NCBI GenBank assembly: GCA_027382625.1
Contig: JAJKFJ010022537.1
Coordinates: 1 to 64,000 of the forward strand
Length of the DNA stretch: 64,000 bases
Direction of reading: 5' to 3'
From: Tetmemena sp. SeJ-2015
Lineage: Eukaryota; Ciliophora; Spirotrichea; Sporadotrichida; Oxytrichidae
Under the pieces are notes generated by a model. It did not search any database. It had not been told where the DNA came from and saw only the letters and a list, made by a program, of their open reading frames with translations. The stretch's first letter is position 1, and every line of letters begins with the position of its first letter. A program made the translations under genes and the position numbers. Below, piece after piece: positions 38,911-49,677 of the stretch.

Positions 38911-40801
38911 TCATCTCTATTCCTTGATATAGACGATTTTGTAATATTTTTGTTGGTAATAGAGGAATTGTTGTAGATCGGGTGACTGGTACTTAAACCA
39001 TTCGTGGTGCAGTGCTTGTCTGATGGATAGTCTTTTATTGGGATCGGATTCCAGAAGTGCTTTGAGGTATTCTCTGTCCTGGGGGTTGAGTAAATCATTT
39101 TCATCGAGAATGCTGCCAATATCGCACTCCTTGTTTAGCCTCATCACTTCATCAAGATCTTGGTGCTTAAACAATGACTCGCAAGTCAGGATGAAGTACA
39201 GTACAACACCCGCAGAGAAGATGTCACATTCAACAACCTTAGTTTAAAATTATGATAGAGACAATCACATACACTTGAAATTATAAGTGAAAAATGAATG
39301 AAGATTTTTCTGTGTACTCTTCCTGGCGGAGGATTTCGGGTGCGATGAATCCCGGAGTACCAGAAATAAGGCTTACCTTATTATGTTTGCGAATAGATTC
39401 CACAAGTCCCAAATCTCCGATTTTGACACGCAGCGACCCTATGTCCTAGTATACCAGAAGGTTTCTAGTTTTATAAATTCAATAAACTCTATAGTAAACT
39501 ATTTTGAATAGTAGTTTTGATGTCTTTGTGCAAGAAGCCACGCTTATTCATCTATTAAATACCTAGGAGGAGGGATTGCATGAGACTGCGCGCTTCGACA
39601 TCGTCTATGAAGTTGGATGAGAGAATTTTCTGGTGGAGGTCTCCTTCCTCAAAGTACTCCATTACCAGCAAAGTGTGCGTGGGGGTTTCGAATACATGGA
39701 ATATCCGCACTATGAACTTCTACTGTTTCAGATTTCTCATTCACCTAAATTCAACCATATAATTGAGAGACTGAAATTACTATTACATAAAGAGCTAAGT
39801 GAAAGTTTTATAAAGTTTGATTGCGTGTATTTCTTTGCGGAGAAGTGTCTCGTCAAACGCTTCCTTGTAAATGGCTTTTACCGCAACCTTAAAAACTATC
39901 AAAATATTGTATGCTCATTTAAAAGATAACCTATTCGATATTCGAATAAGAAAATTTGAATGAAAATTTTTGAAAAATTTGAGAGCTGATATTCTCGGTT
40001 AGCAGAGAATTATCGATGATAGTGGCCCTGTAGACTTCGGAGAATTAGCCAGCACCGATTTAGTTTCCAAGCATATCATATTACAAAAATGATATATGCT
40101 TTATTGAAATCCAAGCGAGTAAAATTGGTAGAGAGGGTTGACAATTAAGACAAAGTTTGAGAGTTCCCGGAGCCAACACTTGTAATCTACATCGTTTCCC
40201 AGAAAGTCCAGCGTAGCCTCGAAGTCTTAAATCATTGTCTCTCTTTCATTTTAGCACGGCAGTTCTAGCTGAACTTTCGGCTTTAAATGTTATTGCCCGC
40301 AATCATCTCAAAATTAAAGATAGACTCTAAATTCTTATGTAGAAGTATAATCTGACTTATCGGATTAATTAGGTTGTTCGAATTATTAAGAGGAGTCGAT
40401 CATTTTTTGTTTTGCGAGTGTGATTAAAAGTTGAAGGGGTTGGTCGGGAGCGGCCTCCTCTTGTTCCTGAGAGTAGCAGGGCGTAGCAAGGAGAGCGAAT
40501 TCGATGTCTAGCTAAAAGTCCTATCGCCAGCTATTGGTAATCTGATCGAACTCGCATATGCACCCCCTCATATCCAAACCCAAAATAGTCTGCCTCATAA
40601 TCGTCTAACCTGAATTCACAGCCACCGTAATCATCACCTCCGATATTCAAATCATCATATTCAATAGGAGATACTCTTAATTAGAAATATGAGTAGGAAA
40701 GTGGAATTATTATGGTTCTTGGTAGTCCTGAGGGAGGTGATGTTGTTCTGGAAGAGGTGCCGCTTTTGGTCTCCTCCCATGGAGCTGAAGGCACGAATCA
40801 T
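38911..40801 (-). CDS. Serine/threonine protein kinase
   Basis: Kinase motifs appear in order along the minus strand, split by introns/IESs: glycine loop GNQIGAGQFSEVYRA (about 40070-40025), VAVKAIYK with the ATP-binding Lys (about 39890), MEYFEEGDLHQKI (hinge, about 39660), GFLHKDIK as catalytic loop (about 39550), KIGDLGLVESI in place of DFG (about 39410), GTPGFIAPE (about 39350), and a C-lobe ending WFKYQSPDLQQFLYYQQKYY, then TGA at 38911-38913. HKD replaces HRD and DLG replaces DFG; both keep the catalytic and metal-binding Asp residues. The N-terminal ~200 residues (from ATG at 40801) are of unknown type and their exon joins are not resolved. Substrate unknown. The HxDxK lysine indicates Ser/Thr specificity. 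Confidence 0.75.
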
Positions 40802-41780
40802 TTTCAATTTTCTAAGTAAGAAAAGCTCCTGTTATTTATCAGCAATATGATATATATAATTTATTAATCATTCTCATATATTCTTTAATTATAACTTTTA
40901 ATACACTCTCCACTTTTCTCTCACACTCGCCACTCATCATTCTAAAAATCCTAGTGAGTGTATAGAATATACGCATTTTTTAATTAGAGCATTTAACTGA
41001 GGGAGTCAGAGGTAGAATAATAATTATAAACTTTTAGGAGAGGTAGTAGGCGAGGGAGTGATTAAATAAGCCTTGAAATTTTCATTTTCTGTCTTGAGGT
41101 AGTTTCACAAGCGCTACCTAAGCAGTATGAAAGTGAAAGCGAAGTTGCTAACTTGAGAGTCAAAACTAGAGAAATGAGATGCTGTTATAATTCTACCTAA
41201 GTTTGACTTAGAGCAAATTTAAATTTTCAGTTTTTAAGATGTCAGAGAGACCTTGCGCGATTAAATTGAGAGTCTTTATTTAAAATGAATAGGAGATGAA
41301 ATTTAAGATCCTTTGCTATTCCCTAATTAAAAGAGTCCACTCTTTTGTAAAATCACAGTGTCTCCTGTCCTAATGCTGGTGTGAATAGTCAGTCCATTTT
41401 GTAAAGTTTGGTTATTTTGTCCTTGATGTGTAAGTCTATTATACTAATGGAAGACTTCTCTTTCGAGAGAGAAGGAGCTACAGAATATGAGTTAAGGCTG
41501 AAAAGTTCCTTGCTTGATTTAATTCTTATGAACAACGCAGCAGATTAAGGCTTTCTCCCTCTATACAAATACTCACACTTTATCATTGTAATTTACATTT
41601 ACTCTCTACAGCTACCACCTATAATGCTTCATCATTCAATATTTAAATTCAATATTAGAATTTGAGAAAGAAGTGCTGAAAATTGGTTTTAAATAAAAAA
41701 AGATATTCTAAATTATTAACTAAAATTAAGCTTATAAACCAATTAACAATCAATGAACTTTAGGCTAACTTTTTGGGTAA
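40802..41780. other. Gap between kinase and RING-TLDc genes, ambiguous frames
   Basis: This is the upstream region of the kinase and 3' flank of the TLDc gene. About 41560-41770 resembles 46840-47050, the corresponding 3' flank of the TLDc paralog, so flanks were duplicated with the gene. Between 41180 and 41600 both strands carry open ciliate-code frames of about 80-130 codons (plus strand from ATG at 41239: MSERPCAIKLRVFIQNEQEM). They contradict each other and I recognise no family, so no gene is called. Confidence 0.35.
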
Positions 41781-44700
41781 TCATTTTCTTTAACTGACCT
41801 TGAAGATTTCTATTTCTGCCACTTTAAATGACTAGGATCCGGCGAGATATTATAAATTTATAATAGATTTCTAAAAATATAAATAAATAAATGAATTAAT
41901 TGGAGAGCGTTTTTTTATCCACTTCCTGATTGTTTATTAAATATATGAAAATAATAGATCAGAATATTTGAGTGTATCAGAATGCAGTTTAAATTTAAAG
42001 ATATTAAATAATTGTTGCGATTATCACATATTAAAAATCAACCTCGCTTCCATCACCAATAATGTCTCCCTCTGAGTCTGTTCCTGTCACCCACAATTAG
42101 ACGACTTCGCTAGGAGTGGTTCCATAGGCCTGGCAGGAGACTCAGAAAATAGGGTTTGAATCCCGCCCCTTATCTTACATTTCACAGTCCCCCTCTGTGC
42201 ACCCCCACCTTCTTACTTACTATGACTGTCTCGCAATAAGCTCTCTGACTGATCTCTACTAGCAGGCCTATGGAACCACTCCTAGCGAAGTCGTCTAATT
42301 GTGGGTGACAGGAACAGACTCAGAGGGAGACATTATTGGTGATGGAAGCGAGGTTGATTTTTAATATGTGATAATCGCAACAATTATTTAATATCTTTAA
42401 ATTTAAACTGCATTCTGATACACTCAAATATTCTGATCTATTATTTTCATATATTTAATAAACAATCAGGAAGTGGATAAAAAAACGTTCTCCAATTAAT
42501 TCATTTATTTATTTATATTTTTAGAAATCTATTATAAATTTATAATAGTTATTGGCCTCATTTGAGCTCTTTGCCATTCCATCAGGAGGCTTATAAGTAA
42601 ACTTTAATAAGATTTTTGCAAAAACCTGATCTTTGAGCATTGTTTAGAACCGAAGTGTGAGTAGCTGAGTGCATTGTTGTTGCATTTAAAAATTAAATAT
42701 TACATAGGATAATAACTAATTTTCTAATTCAGTACGATAAGTGCTGTTTTAAGAAATAGATTATTAATTATATTCCTAAAATTTTACTTTTACTTTACTT
42801 TAAAAATTAAATATAGAATGTTTTATATGTGAAAATGATTTTTAATGATCGAAGCGAAATTAAAGGAGATAACCCACAGCGATGATAAAAAGACACTCTC
42901 AACTGGAGTAACATGCTCTAAACAAAAACCTGTCAACCACGACCTCAGTGTATCAGTTTTGGCGCATTTCTTTCATTTAAGGAGGGCGAGAGAATCCCAT
43001 TGTGGAAGTTGACACCCTACACCGAATCGGCTCTCACTCTGAGCACATCCGAATATGGCGGTTTGACCCTTGCGCAAAAGATTTTTGATCCTGATTGGTC
43101 AAGAATAGAAATGAAAAAACTCACATATGGCCAAATAATTGACGAGACGAGTATTTCTTCTTTGTATTTGGCGTTAATTAATGAGTAAGGTAAGAAGTAA
43201 ATACCCCAATGGCCGCTAGATTCCGTTGATGATTTCTACATCAAACGTCGCTCCCTGTTGATGCGCTATTATCCTTGCGTGATAGTGCTAATCTAGAGCA
43301 AGCGGACTACATATTGGGAAATACTTCGGTTCTCCCACGGCATTGGGAACTCCAAAGTACAAGCACCCTCTATATAACATACTACTTACCCTTGGATTAC
43401 AAAATGTGCTTGCATTTTATAATCTCTGCCAACAATGTCAGCCTTGGCCAAAATACCAAGGGCCACTGGTTTGTAAATCAGGGTTCTTGCTTAATAACCT
43501 TCTAATATAATAAGAGAGTTGCAATTTAGAGTATTAATTTATAACTGAACAGGTTTAAAAATTATCGTCCTAGCCATCTAACAGCTTTTAAGGTTAAACA
43601 GATATATACAGATCAATTCAAAGATATTCTTACCCTCTGAACATTTGAAAGAAAACACAGGTCGGGTAATAGTAGACATGTCTCACTGAAACACTGAAGT
43701 CATTGGCTTTATAATATTTTCAGTCTCCTTTGTAGATATCGCCATCAGTTTGAGATTGCTATGTGTCTGACTGATAGGTATCTAATGTCAAAGTCGAGGA
43801 GTGCTCCCGTATCAAACTGTGAATTTCCCCTCCAAGGTTTATTCAAATATTTAGATGCCTTGAGTCTGAATAAGATTAAATGAATGGAATATTAGCGAGC
43901 AAAGATTGAAATGATGAGAAAAGGCAGTTGAAAATATAAGCGTACAACTGTGACTGCTAGGGCAAGGTATTGAGAGGTCACCCTGATATTTGAATAAACC
44001 TTGGAGGGGAAATTCACAGTTTGATACGGGAGCACTCCTCGACTTTGACATTAGATACCTATCAGTCAGACACATAGCAATCTCAAACTGATGGCGATAT
44101 CTACAAAGGAGACTGAAAATATTATAAAGCCAATGACTTCAGTGTTTCAGTGAGACATGTCTACTATTACCCGACCTGTGTTTTCTTTCAAATGTTCAGA
44201 GGGTAAGAATATCTTTGAATTGATCTGTATATATCTGTTTAACCTTAAAAGCTGTTAGATGGCTAGGACGATAATTTTTAAACCTGTTCAGTTATAAATT
44301 AATACTCTAAATTGCAACTCTCTTATATATTATTCAGGGAAGGGAATAAACTCTTTCCAACCAATTAGCTATTTAATTCCTTATTTAAAAAAAAGGGAAG
44401 GCCTTTCCTCATCATCCACTTTTTTTTATGAAAAATTGACATCTGTCCTAAAATCAGCCAAAAAACAATAATTATTTTGCCCAAATTCGAATCTAAATGA
44501 TCTTGCCTACTCATATTCTTCATTTTAGATAATATGGGAGAATCTTTATAGAAATTTTATTTTAAAAAAAAATTTAATTGTAAAGAAATGGTACGCAATT
44601 TAAGCAAATTAAAGCCTTAATAGATTTAAGATTTATAATGTAGCAACTAATTCATGATCTCTAAACTTGTCTATAAGATATTTAGAGTTCTCTTTTTACT

Positions 44701-46742
44701 TTAGACACGCATTAAATCTAGTTACTTTAAAATTAAGATCTTGATCTTATTATTTCTATTTCAACAATTTTTATGTAAGCTGATAAATTAAGAAATCCTA
44801 TTTATTATATGTCTCTTCAAACATTTTATATATAATGACTTTTGTTTTTATTACTTATATAAGTTAAAGCATATTCGTAAGAAATTTATTTTATTAAAAG
44901 CCTTTTGTGCATCAATATCTTAGCTGGTTATGTAATATATTTTTTAAAAATTGCTATAAGATTAAACAATATAGCTGAATTTTAAAATGTGCTAAAACTA
45001 TAATATAATTCCTCAAATTGAAGAATATGAGTAGTTTAGACCCTTTGTATTTGAATTTTGACCAAAGAATTGTTGTTTTTATATCATTTAGACTAGATAG
45101 TGATTTTTCATTTTAAACAAAAAAAAGTGGGATAACGAGTATAGGCCACCCCAAAAAAAATTATAGATAATTTAATAGAAAAGAGAATTAAATTATTATA
45201 ATAATTAAATGGCAAATTATCTAGGCAGTAAAAGTGCGGCGTTTAATTTAAATAATTATTACACCATTTGGTTTAGCATGGAATTCTAGGAACTTTATAT
45301 CTTTGCAACTTTTGTGTGTGAGCTCTCAGTACAGAGTTATAAGCGACACAAGTTTAAGAGTTTTAGATATTAAAGATAAGAAATTCGCGCGCACATATCT
45401 AGCTTGTAAGCAGCTGCAAAGTTGATTAAAGAAGAAACTCATATTTATTTTTGATAAGCTATCGAACAAGCTACAGATAGAGGGCTGTTTGAGCGATTTC
45501 AACTGACACAAATTTGCAACTCTCCATTTATTATTTTAATCAACCACCAATTTTAATTTAATTCTCAGCTATATTATTATAGCTATAATATTAATACAAT
45601 CGTGGTAAAGAAGAATATCATAGCCAAACCAGATCATGAAAGAGTTTTCGAAATAGAGTGCCTGCTCTTTGTTTTAATACTGCTCATGCTTGGTTTTATG
45701 AGTAAGGGAAAAGATGAAGGCTTTTGAATCAGCAGTCCAGGCCCCAACAGCTTTCCAGCCGATGTTACTGTAGCCTCCAAATACCTTGTCATGCTCAGAC
45801 TTGACGATGGCTATGATAGCTCCCTTATTGTTTATCTTTTCATGCATTTTGGCAGAATTAAAGGTGTCTCTTGTGGCCTTGTACAGTAACTCAAACTTCT
45901 GTTTTTCTGCTTTCATTTCTCCATCTATCCATGATTTCATAAGCTCTTCATGCTCATCTGTAATGCCAAATGCTCTAAGAGTTTCCTCATTAAAGTCATT
46001 TTCAATAAAACGTTATCCTTCCTTGAATACTAGCTCCACTTGTTGTTTCTCCTCCTTTGAGATGATTTAGTCTTTCACTTCTCTAAATATTTTCACAAAC
46101 TAATCAGAGGTGTAACTCTTCTCCTTCTACTTAAATTAACTCACTTGCTCAATTAAACCTCATTTGAAATTTTATCATTAAAATTAGATTTATTAATGTA
46201 GTTTAGGGTCTATATCTTATTCCTTCTGTCCTAAAGTAAGTTGAGAGATCTATCACATAGTCCCTCTACATCTTTTGCAGCCACTTGCTCTAGGCTTCTT
46301 TGAGTGACCTGCATGAGTCTTTACAGCACACTAGTGGCAAATCATTTCTTTGTGCACTGGACAAAAGTACTCAGCTATCATATCTTGATGGTCTTTGCAC
46401 ACAATCCAAAGCAGTGATGCTTTCTGCTTCAGAAGCTTATTAAAATTATAATGGCATTCTCTTATTTAGGATATCAAAATTAATTTCACTATAGTCACAT
46501 TCAAAATGAGTGTAGCTTTTGGGATTTATGTGTATACTATATTTTTTATTGTCTCTAAACTTCATGGTAATTATGAGAATTTCTTAATCGATTGGGCAAA
46601 TGATCTTGTTCTCCTGTGGTTGGAGCAAGGGCGAGAAACATGAAAGACAGATTGAGTCCCCACATGGCAGTATAAGCTGGTGACGGTCAATTTGATTAAA
46701 TAACTCATTGCAATTTTAACATCGGTATCCCAGAGCTTCCAT
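41781..46742 (-). CDS. RING / B-box / TLDc domain protein, copy A (invaded by elements)
   Basis: ATG at 46742. Residues ~1-60 form a RING-like Cys motif (YRCQNCNELF...LPCGDSICLSC...IICP) in which the usual His is Asp (CGDSIC). A B-box follows (CKDHQDMIAEYFCPVHKEMICHQC, about 46390-46300), then a helical linker and the TLDc domain (about 45940-45610: VFGGYSNIGW, SKAFIFSLT, IWFGYDILLYHDC). Coding stops being continuous at 45610 and resumes 2.9 kb away at about 42690 (CNNNALSYSHFGS), runs through TYKPPDGMAKSSNEANN, is cut by a 696-bp foldback element, and ends YLAGSQSFKVAEIEIFKV before TGA at 41781-41783. One extra base (CC for C near 46288) shifts the frame compared with copy B. TLDc proteins are linked to oxidative-stress resistance, and RING/B-box suggests a ubiquitin-ligase role. 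It may be functional only after germline DNA elimination. Confidence 0.7.
41850..42545. mobile_element. 696-bp foldback element inside a TLDc exon, TA-flanked
   Basis: Arms of ~290 bp (41850-42139 and about 42263-42545) are almost perfect reverse complements around a ~120-bp unique centre. Tips are TTATAAATTTATAATAG. The element is flanked by TA on both sides (41848-41849 and 42546-42547). Removing the element and one TA restores NEANN-YLAGS, exactly the uninterrupted coding of paralog copy B at about 47128. It thus behaves as an IES that is recognisably a TIR transposon. No coding capacity is seen in it. Confidence 0.8.
42599..42621 (-). other. 23-bp IES in TLDc copy A, pointer AAAC (GTTT on coding strand)
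   Basis: AAAC is repeated at 42599-42602 and 42622-42625. Removing 23 bp joins SKIRF to TYKPPDG in the TLDc frame. The paralog has a 23-bp insert at the same place. Confidence 0.7.
42913..43548 (+). CDS. Unknown ORF lying inside the gap of the TLDc gene
   Basis: Ciliate-code frame of 211 codons on the strand opposite to the surrounding gene, beginning MLQTKTCQPRPQC and containing PLWKLTPYTESALTLSTSEY and DPDWSRIEMKKLTYGQIIDE. From about 43225 a second frame (VDALLSLRDSANLEQADYIL, then GHWFVNQGSCLITF) looks more convincing than the continuing first one, so the true product may switch frame there through an indel or IES. GC content is above the flanks. Its last ~40 bases run into the arm of the adjacent foldback element. 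No family recognised. It could be part of a transposon, a nested gene segment, or chance. Confidence 0.35.
43510..44326. mobile_element. ~817-bp foldback element 2 in the TLDc copy A gap
   Basis: Arms of ~345 bp (43510-43855 and 43984-44326) read as identical reverse complements in the portions I compared. The centre of ~130 bp is unique. Outer tips are ATAAGAGAGTTGCAATTT and its complement. Sequence is unrelated to the 696-bp element but the architecture is the same. Either a very young foldback transposon or an inversion artefact of amplification; no empty paralogous site is available to decide. Confidence 0.6.
44327..45160. other. AT-rich filler inside the TLDc copy A gap
   Basis: Over 800 bases of roughly 78% AT with no supported frame, repeat or motif. 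Presumably germline-limited DNA removed with the neighbouring elements. Confidence 0.5.
45161..45575 (+). mobile_element. MITE-like dispersed repeat at the broken edge of TLDc copy A
   Basis: Third direct copy of the repeat of 3350/4191, with AGTTATAAGCGACACAAGTTT, AAAGAAGAAACTCATATTTA and GCAACTCTCCATTTATTATT in order. Its right end TTTAATTCTCAGCTAT is the complement of the left end of copy b, which shows the terminal inverted repeats. It lies within 35 bp of the last recognisable TLDc codon block (…LLYHDC). Confidence 0.65.
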
Positions 46743-47057
46743 TTTTTATTTTAATTTATTAGAATTCACATTTGACTGAATAAATCTCTTCTGAATGAGA
46801 GATATTATTTGAGTTTAATTTTAAACCGCCCTTCATCATTTCAATTTATATTTGCTCTCTATCAATTCAATTTATTGCACTTTATTTCACAATTCATCTA
46901 ACATTTAAAATCAATATTAGGATAGAAGAGAAGAGCACTGATTGAAGATGATTTAAGTTGAAAATTCCCAAATTATTATCCTAGGTTGAAGTTTAGCTAG
47001 AAATGACTAACTTTTTATCAAATGCTGCACACTCATGCTAAAGGATAAACTGAGTTG
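46743..47057. promoter_or_regulatory. Spacer between the two RING-TLDc genes
   Basis: Holds the 5' flank of copy A and the 3' flank of copy B. AT-rich with no clear box. Part of it (46840-47050) is similar to 41560-41770, the 3' flank of copy A. Confidence 0.4.
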
Positions 47058-48476
47058 TCATTCTCTTTCACTTACTAGGAAAATTTCCATTTCTGTCACT
47101 TTGAAAGTATGGGATCCAGCCAGATAATTATTGGCTTCATTAGAGCCCTGCAACATGCCATCAGGAGGCTTATAAGTATACTTCGAAAATGTTAAAACAA
47201 AAACCTCATATTGTAGAATAGATTAGAACCGAAGTTAGAATAGCTGCTTGCATTCACGTTGCATTTAAAAATTTAACAGAGAATATTACGATTGCAATCT
47301 GTGTAAAGTAGAATGTCATAGCCAAACCAGATCATGAAAGAGTTAGCGAAATAGAGTGCCTGCTCTTTGTTTTGATACTGCTCATGCTTGGTTTTCTAAG
47401 TGAGAGAAAAGATAAAAGCTTTTGGGTCTGCAGTCCATGCCCCATCTGCTTTCCAGCCTATGCTGCTGTAGCCTCCAAACACTTTACCATGTTCAGACTT
47501 GACGATGGCTATGATAGCTCCCTTATTGTTTATCATTTCATGCATTTTGGCAGAATTGAAGGTGTCTCTTGTAGCCTTGTAAAGCAACTAAAACTTTTGT
47601 TTTTCTGCTTCTTCCTCGCCACCAATCCAAGTTTTCATAAGTTCTTCGTGCTCATCTGTAATACCAAATGCGTTTAGAGTGTCCTCGCTAAGGTCATTTT
47701 CAATAGGTCGTACTCCCTCCTTGAATACTAGCTCAACATGGTGTTTCTCTTCTTTAGGAATGTGGGGTATGATAGAGTCTTGCACCTCTCTGAATATCTT
47801 CACAAACTGCTCTGAGGTGTAACTCTTCTCCTTCAACTGGAACTGACTCACTTGCTCAATTAAACACGCATCCAAAAGAAAAGCATGAAAGTGAATATTG
47901 TCAGTCTGAAATAGTTTAGAGACTGTATCTTATTCTTTCTGTCTTGGAGTCTGTTGAGAGATCTGTCGCAGAATCCCTCTACATCTCTAGATGTCACATG
48001 CTCTAGCTTCTTGGCGTGATCTGCGTGGGTCTTGAAGGCGCACTAGTGGCAGATCATTGCCTTGTGCACTGGACAAAAATACTCCGCGATGATATCTTGA
48101 TGGTCCTTGCACAGAATCCAAAGTAGAGATGCTTTCTGCTTCAGAAGTTTATTAGAAAAATAATCTCTTTATTATATCAAAGTATACCAAAATTAATATG
48201 GCAATAGTCACATTCAATCAATATAACGAAAACAATGATGACAATGATGATCGTATTTTGTGCTTATACGATATTAATTGAATTGTCTCTAAATTTCTTG
48301 GGAATGACTAGTATTTCTTCATCGACTGGGCAGATGATCTTATTCTCCTGTGGTTGAAGCAAGGGTTCGAAGCAAGAGAGGCAGATTGAGTCTCCACAGG
48401 GCAGCATGAGTTAGTGGCGATCGATTTGGTTAAAGCGCTCGTTGCACTTTGCACATCGGTATTCCAGAGCTTCCAT
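47058..48476 (-). CDS. RING / B-box / TLDc domain protein, copy B
   Basis: ATG at 48476. RING-like motif YRCAKCNERF...LPCGDSICLSC...IICPVDEE (His replaced by Asp as in copy A), B-box CKDHQDIIAEYFCPVHKAMICHQC (about 48115-48045), linker helix (QVSQFQLKEKSYTSEQFVKI), and TLDc domain from about 47590 (VFGGYSSIGWKADGAW, DPKAFIFSL, IWFGYDILLYTDCN). After removal of a 33-bp and a 23-bp IES it continues VNASSYSNFGSN...YTYKPPDGMLQGSNEANNYLAGS and ends HTFKVTEMEIFLVSERE, TGA at 47058-47060. Non-coding inserts also lie near 48150-48240 and 47880-47930. Family roles: ubiquitin ligation (RING) and oxidative-stress protection or V-ATPase binding (TLDc). Uninterrupted by transposons, so it is the reference for copy A. 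Confidence 0.8.
47180..47202 (-). other. 23-bp IES in TLDc copy B, 2-bp pointer
   Basis: Bordered by AC (GT on the coding strand) at 47180 and 47203. Removal gives SNLFYNMRYTYKPPDG in frame. A splice reading with the nearby AG shifts the frame by one and breaks the conserved YKPPDG. Confidence 0.6.
47259..47291 (-). other. IES in TLDc copy B, pointer TTGCA
   Basis: TTGCA at 47259-47263 and 47292-47296 (TGCAA on the coding strand). Removal of 33 bp joins LLYTDCN to VNASSYSNFGSN, the expected TLDc sequence. In copy A the same site holds 2.9 kb of inserted DNA. Confidence 0.75.
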
Positions 48477-48864
48477 TCTTATTTTACTTTAGTTTATTAA
48501 TTATTCTGATCTCACTACACATCTCTGACTGACTAAATCTCTCCATCTAAGATACCAATAAACTACCTCCTCTTTCTCATATTTAATCTCACTCTCTCTG
48601 GTCATAGAAAGATCTGGTTATTTCTAGAAAAAAGAAGTATGGAATAATAAGTTAGTGGAAACAACTATAAACTAAGTGTGGGTGGGTATTTATTTATAAC
48701 ATACTCATTTAGAAATTGCCTAAGTTGCTGCACTAGCTATTACTACTACTCTATTAATAAACTACACTATACTAATATTAGTGTAATGAATTGCACTCAC
48801 TACATGGTTTAGTTGTTTTAAATCTACAATGACTAGAGTGATTATTAGTGGTGATCTTCTGGGC
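48477..48864. other. Intergenic between TLDc copy B and BiP 3' end
   Basis: Contains the TLDc copy B 5' flank and the BiP 3' flank. AT-rich, no clear motif. Confidence 0.4.
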
Positions 48865-49645
48865 TCATAGGTCCTCGTGGTCCTCTTCGTCCTCACCTCC
48901 ATATCCTCCTTGGCCACCGCTCTTCTGGTACACCTTGGAGATTATGGGGTCGCAGATGCTCTGGAGATCCTTCAACTGGGTCTCGTAGTCTTCCTTCTCG
49001 GCATCGTCGTGAGAGCCTAGCCAGTCCTGGGACTCCTCGAGGGCGTCCTTGATCTTCTGCTTGTCGTCTGCGTCGATCTTCTCGGCCAGCTTCTCCTTGT
49101 CTTCGATGGTGTTCTTCATGGTGTAGATGTAGTTCTCGAGGGAGTTCTTGGCGTCAATCTTCTCCTTGAGTTCCTTATCCTGGTCGGCGAATTTCTCGGC
49201 ATCGCGGATCATGGCGTCAATCTCCTCTTTGCTGAGTCTACCCTTGTCGTTGGTAATGGTGATGCTCTCTGATTTGCCAGTTCCCTTTTCGTGGGCGGTA
49301 ACGGAGAGTATACTGTTCTCGTCAATCTCGAAGGTGACCTCGATCTGGGGAACTCCTCTGGGGGCGGGAGGAATACTGGTGAGATCGAACTTGCCGAGCA
49401 AGTGGTTATCCTTGGTAAGGGTTCTCTCTCCTTCGAAGACCTGGATGGTGACGGTAGTCTGTTGGTCTTGGTAGGTGGTGAAGGTCTGGGACTTCTTGGC
49501 GGGGATGACAGTTCCTCTGTTGATGATCTTGGTCATAACACCTCCGACGGTCTCAATACCGAGGGTAAGGGGAGTCACATCGATAAGAAGGATGTCCTTG
49601 GTCTCCTCTGAGGTCTCACCTCCTAAGATACCTCCTTGGACTGCT

Positions 49646-49677
<32 letters not shown>

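Noticed and set aside
42130..42215. Possible tRNA gene in the centre of the 696-bp foldback element (TTTGAATCCC T-arm-like string)
   Set aside because: Only three T-stem pairs form, the loop lacks the TTC core, and no matching acceptor stem is found.
41850..42545. First foldback palindrome as a sequencing inversion artefact
   Set aside because: The TA-flanked insertion splits a conserved exon exactly, and the paralog supplies the empty site; an artefact would not restore the protein.
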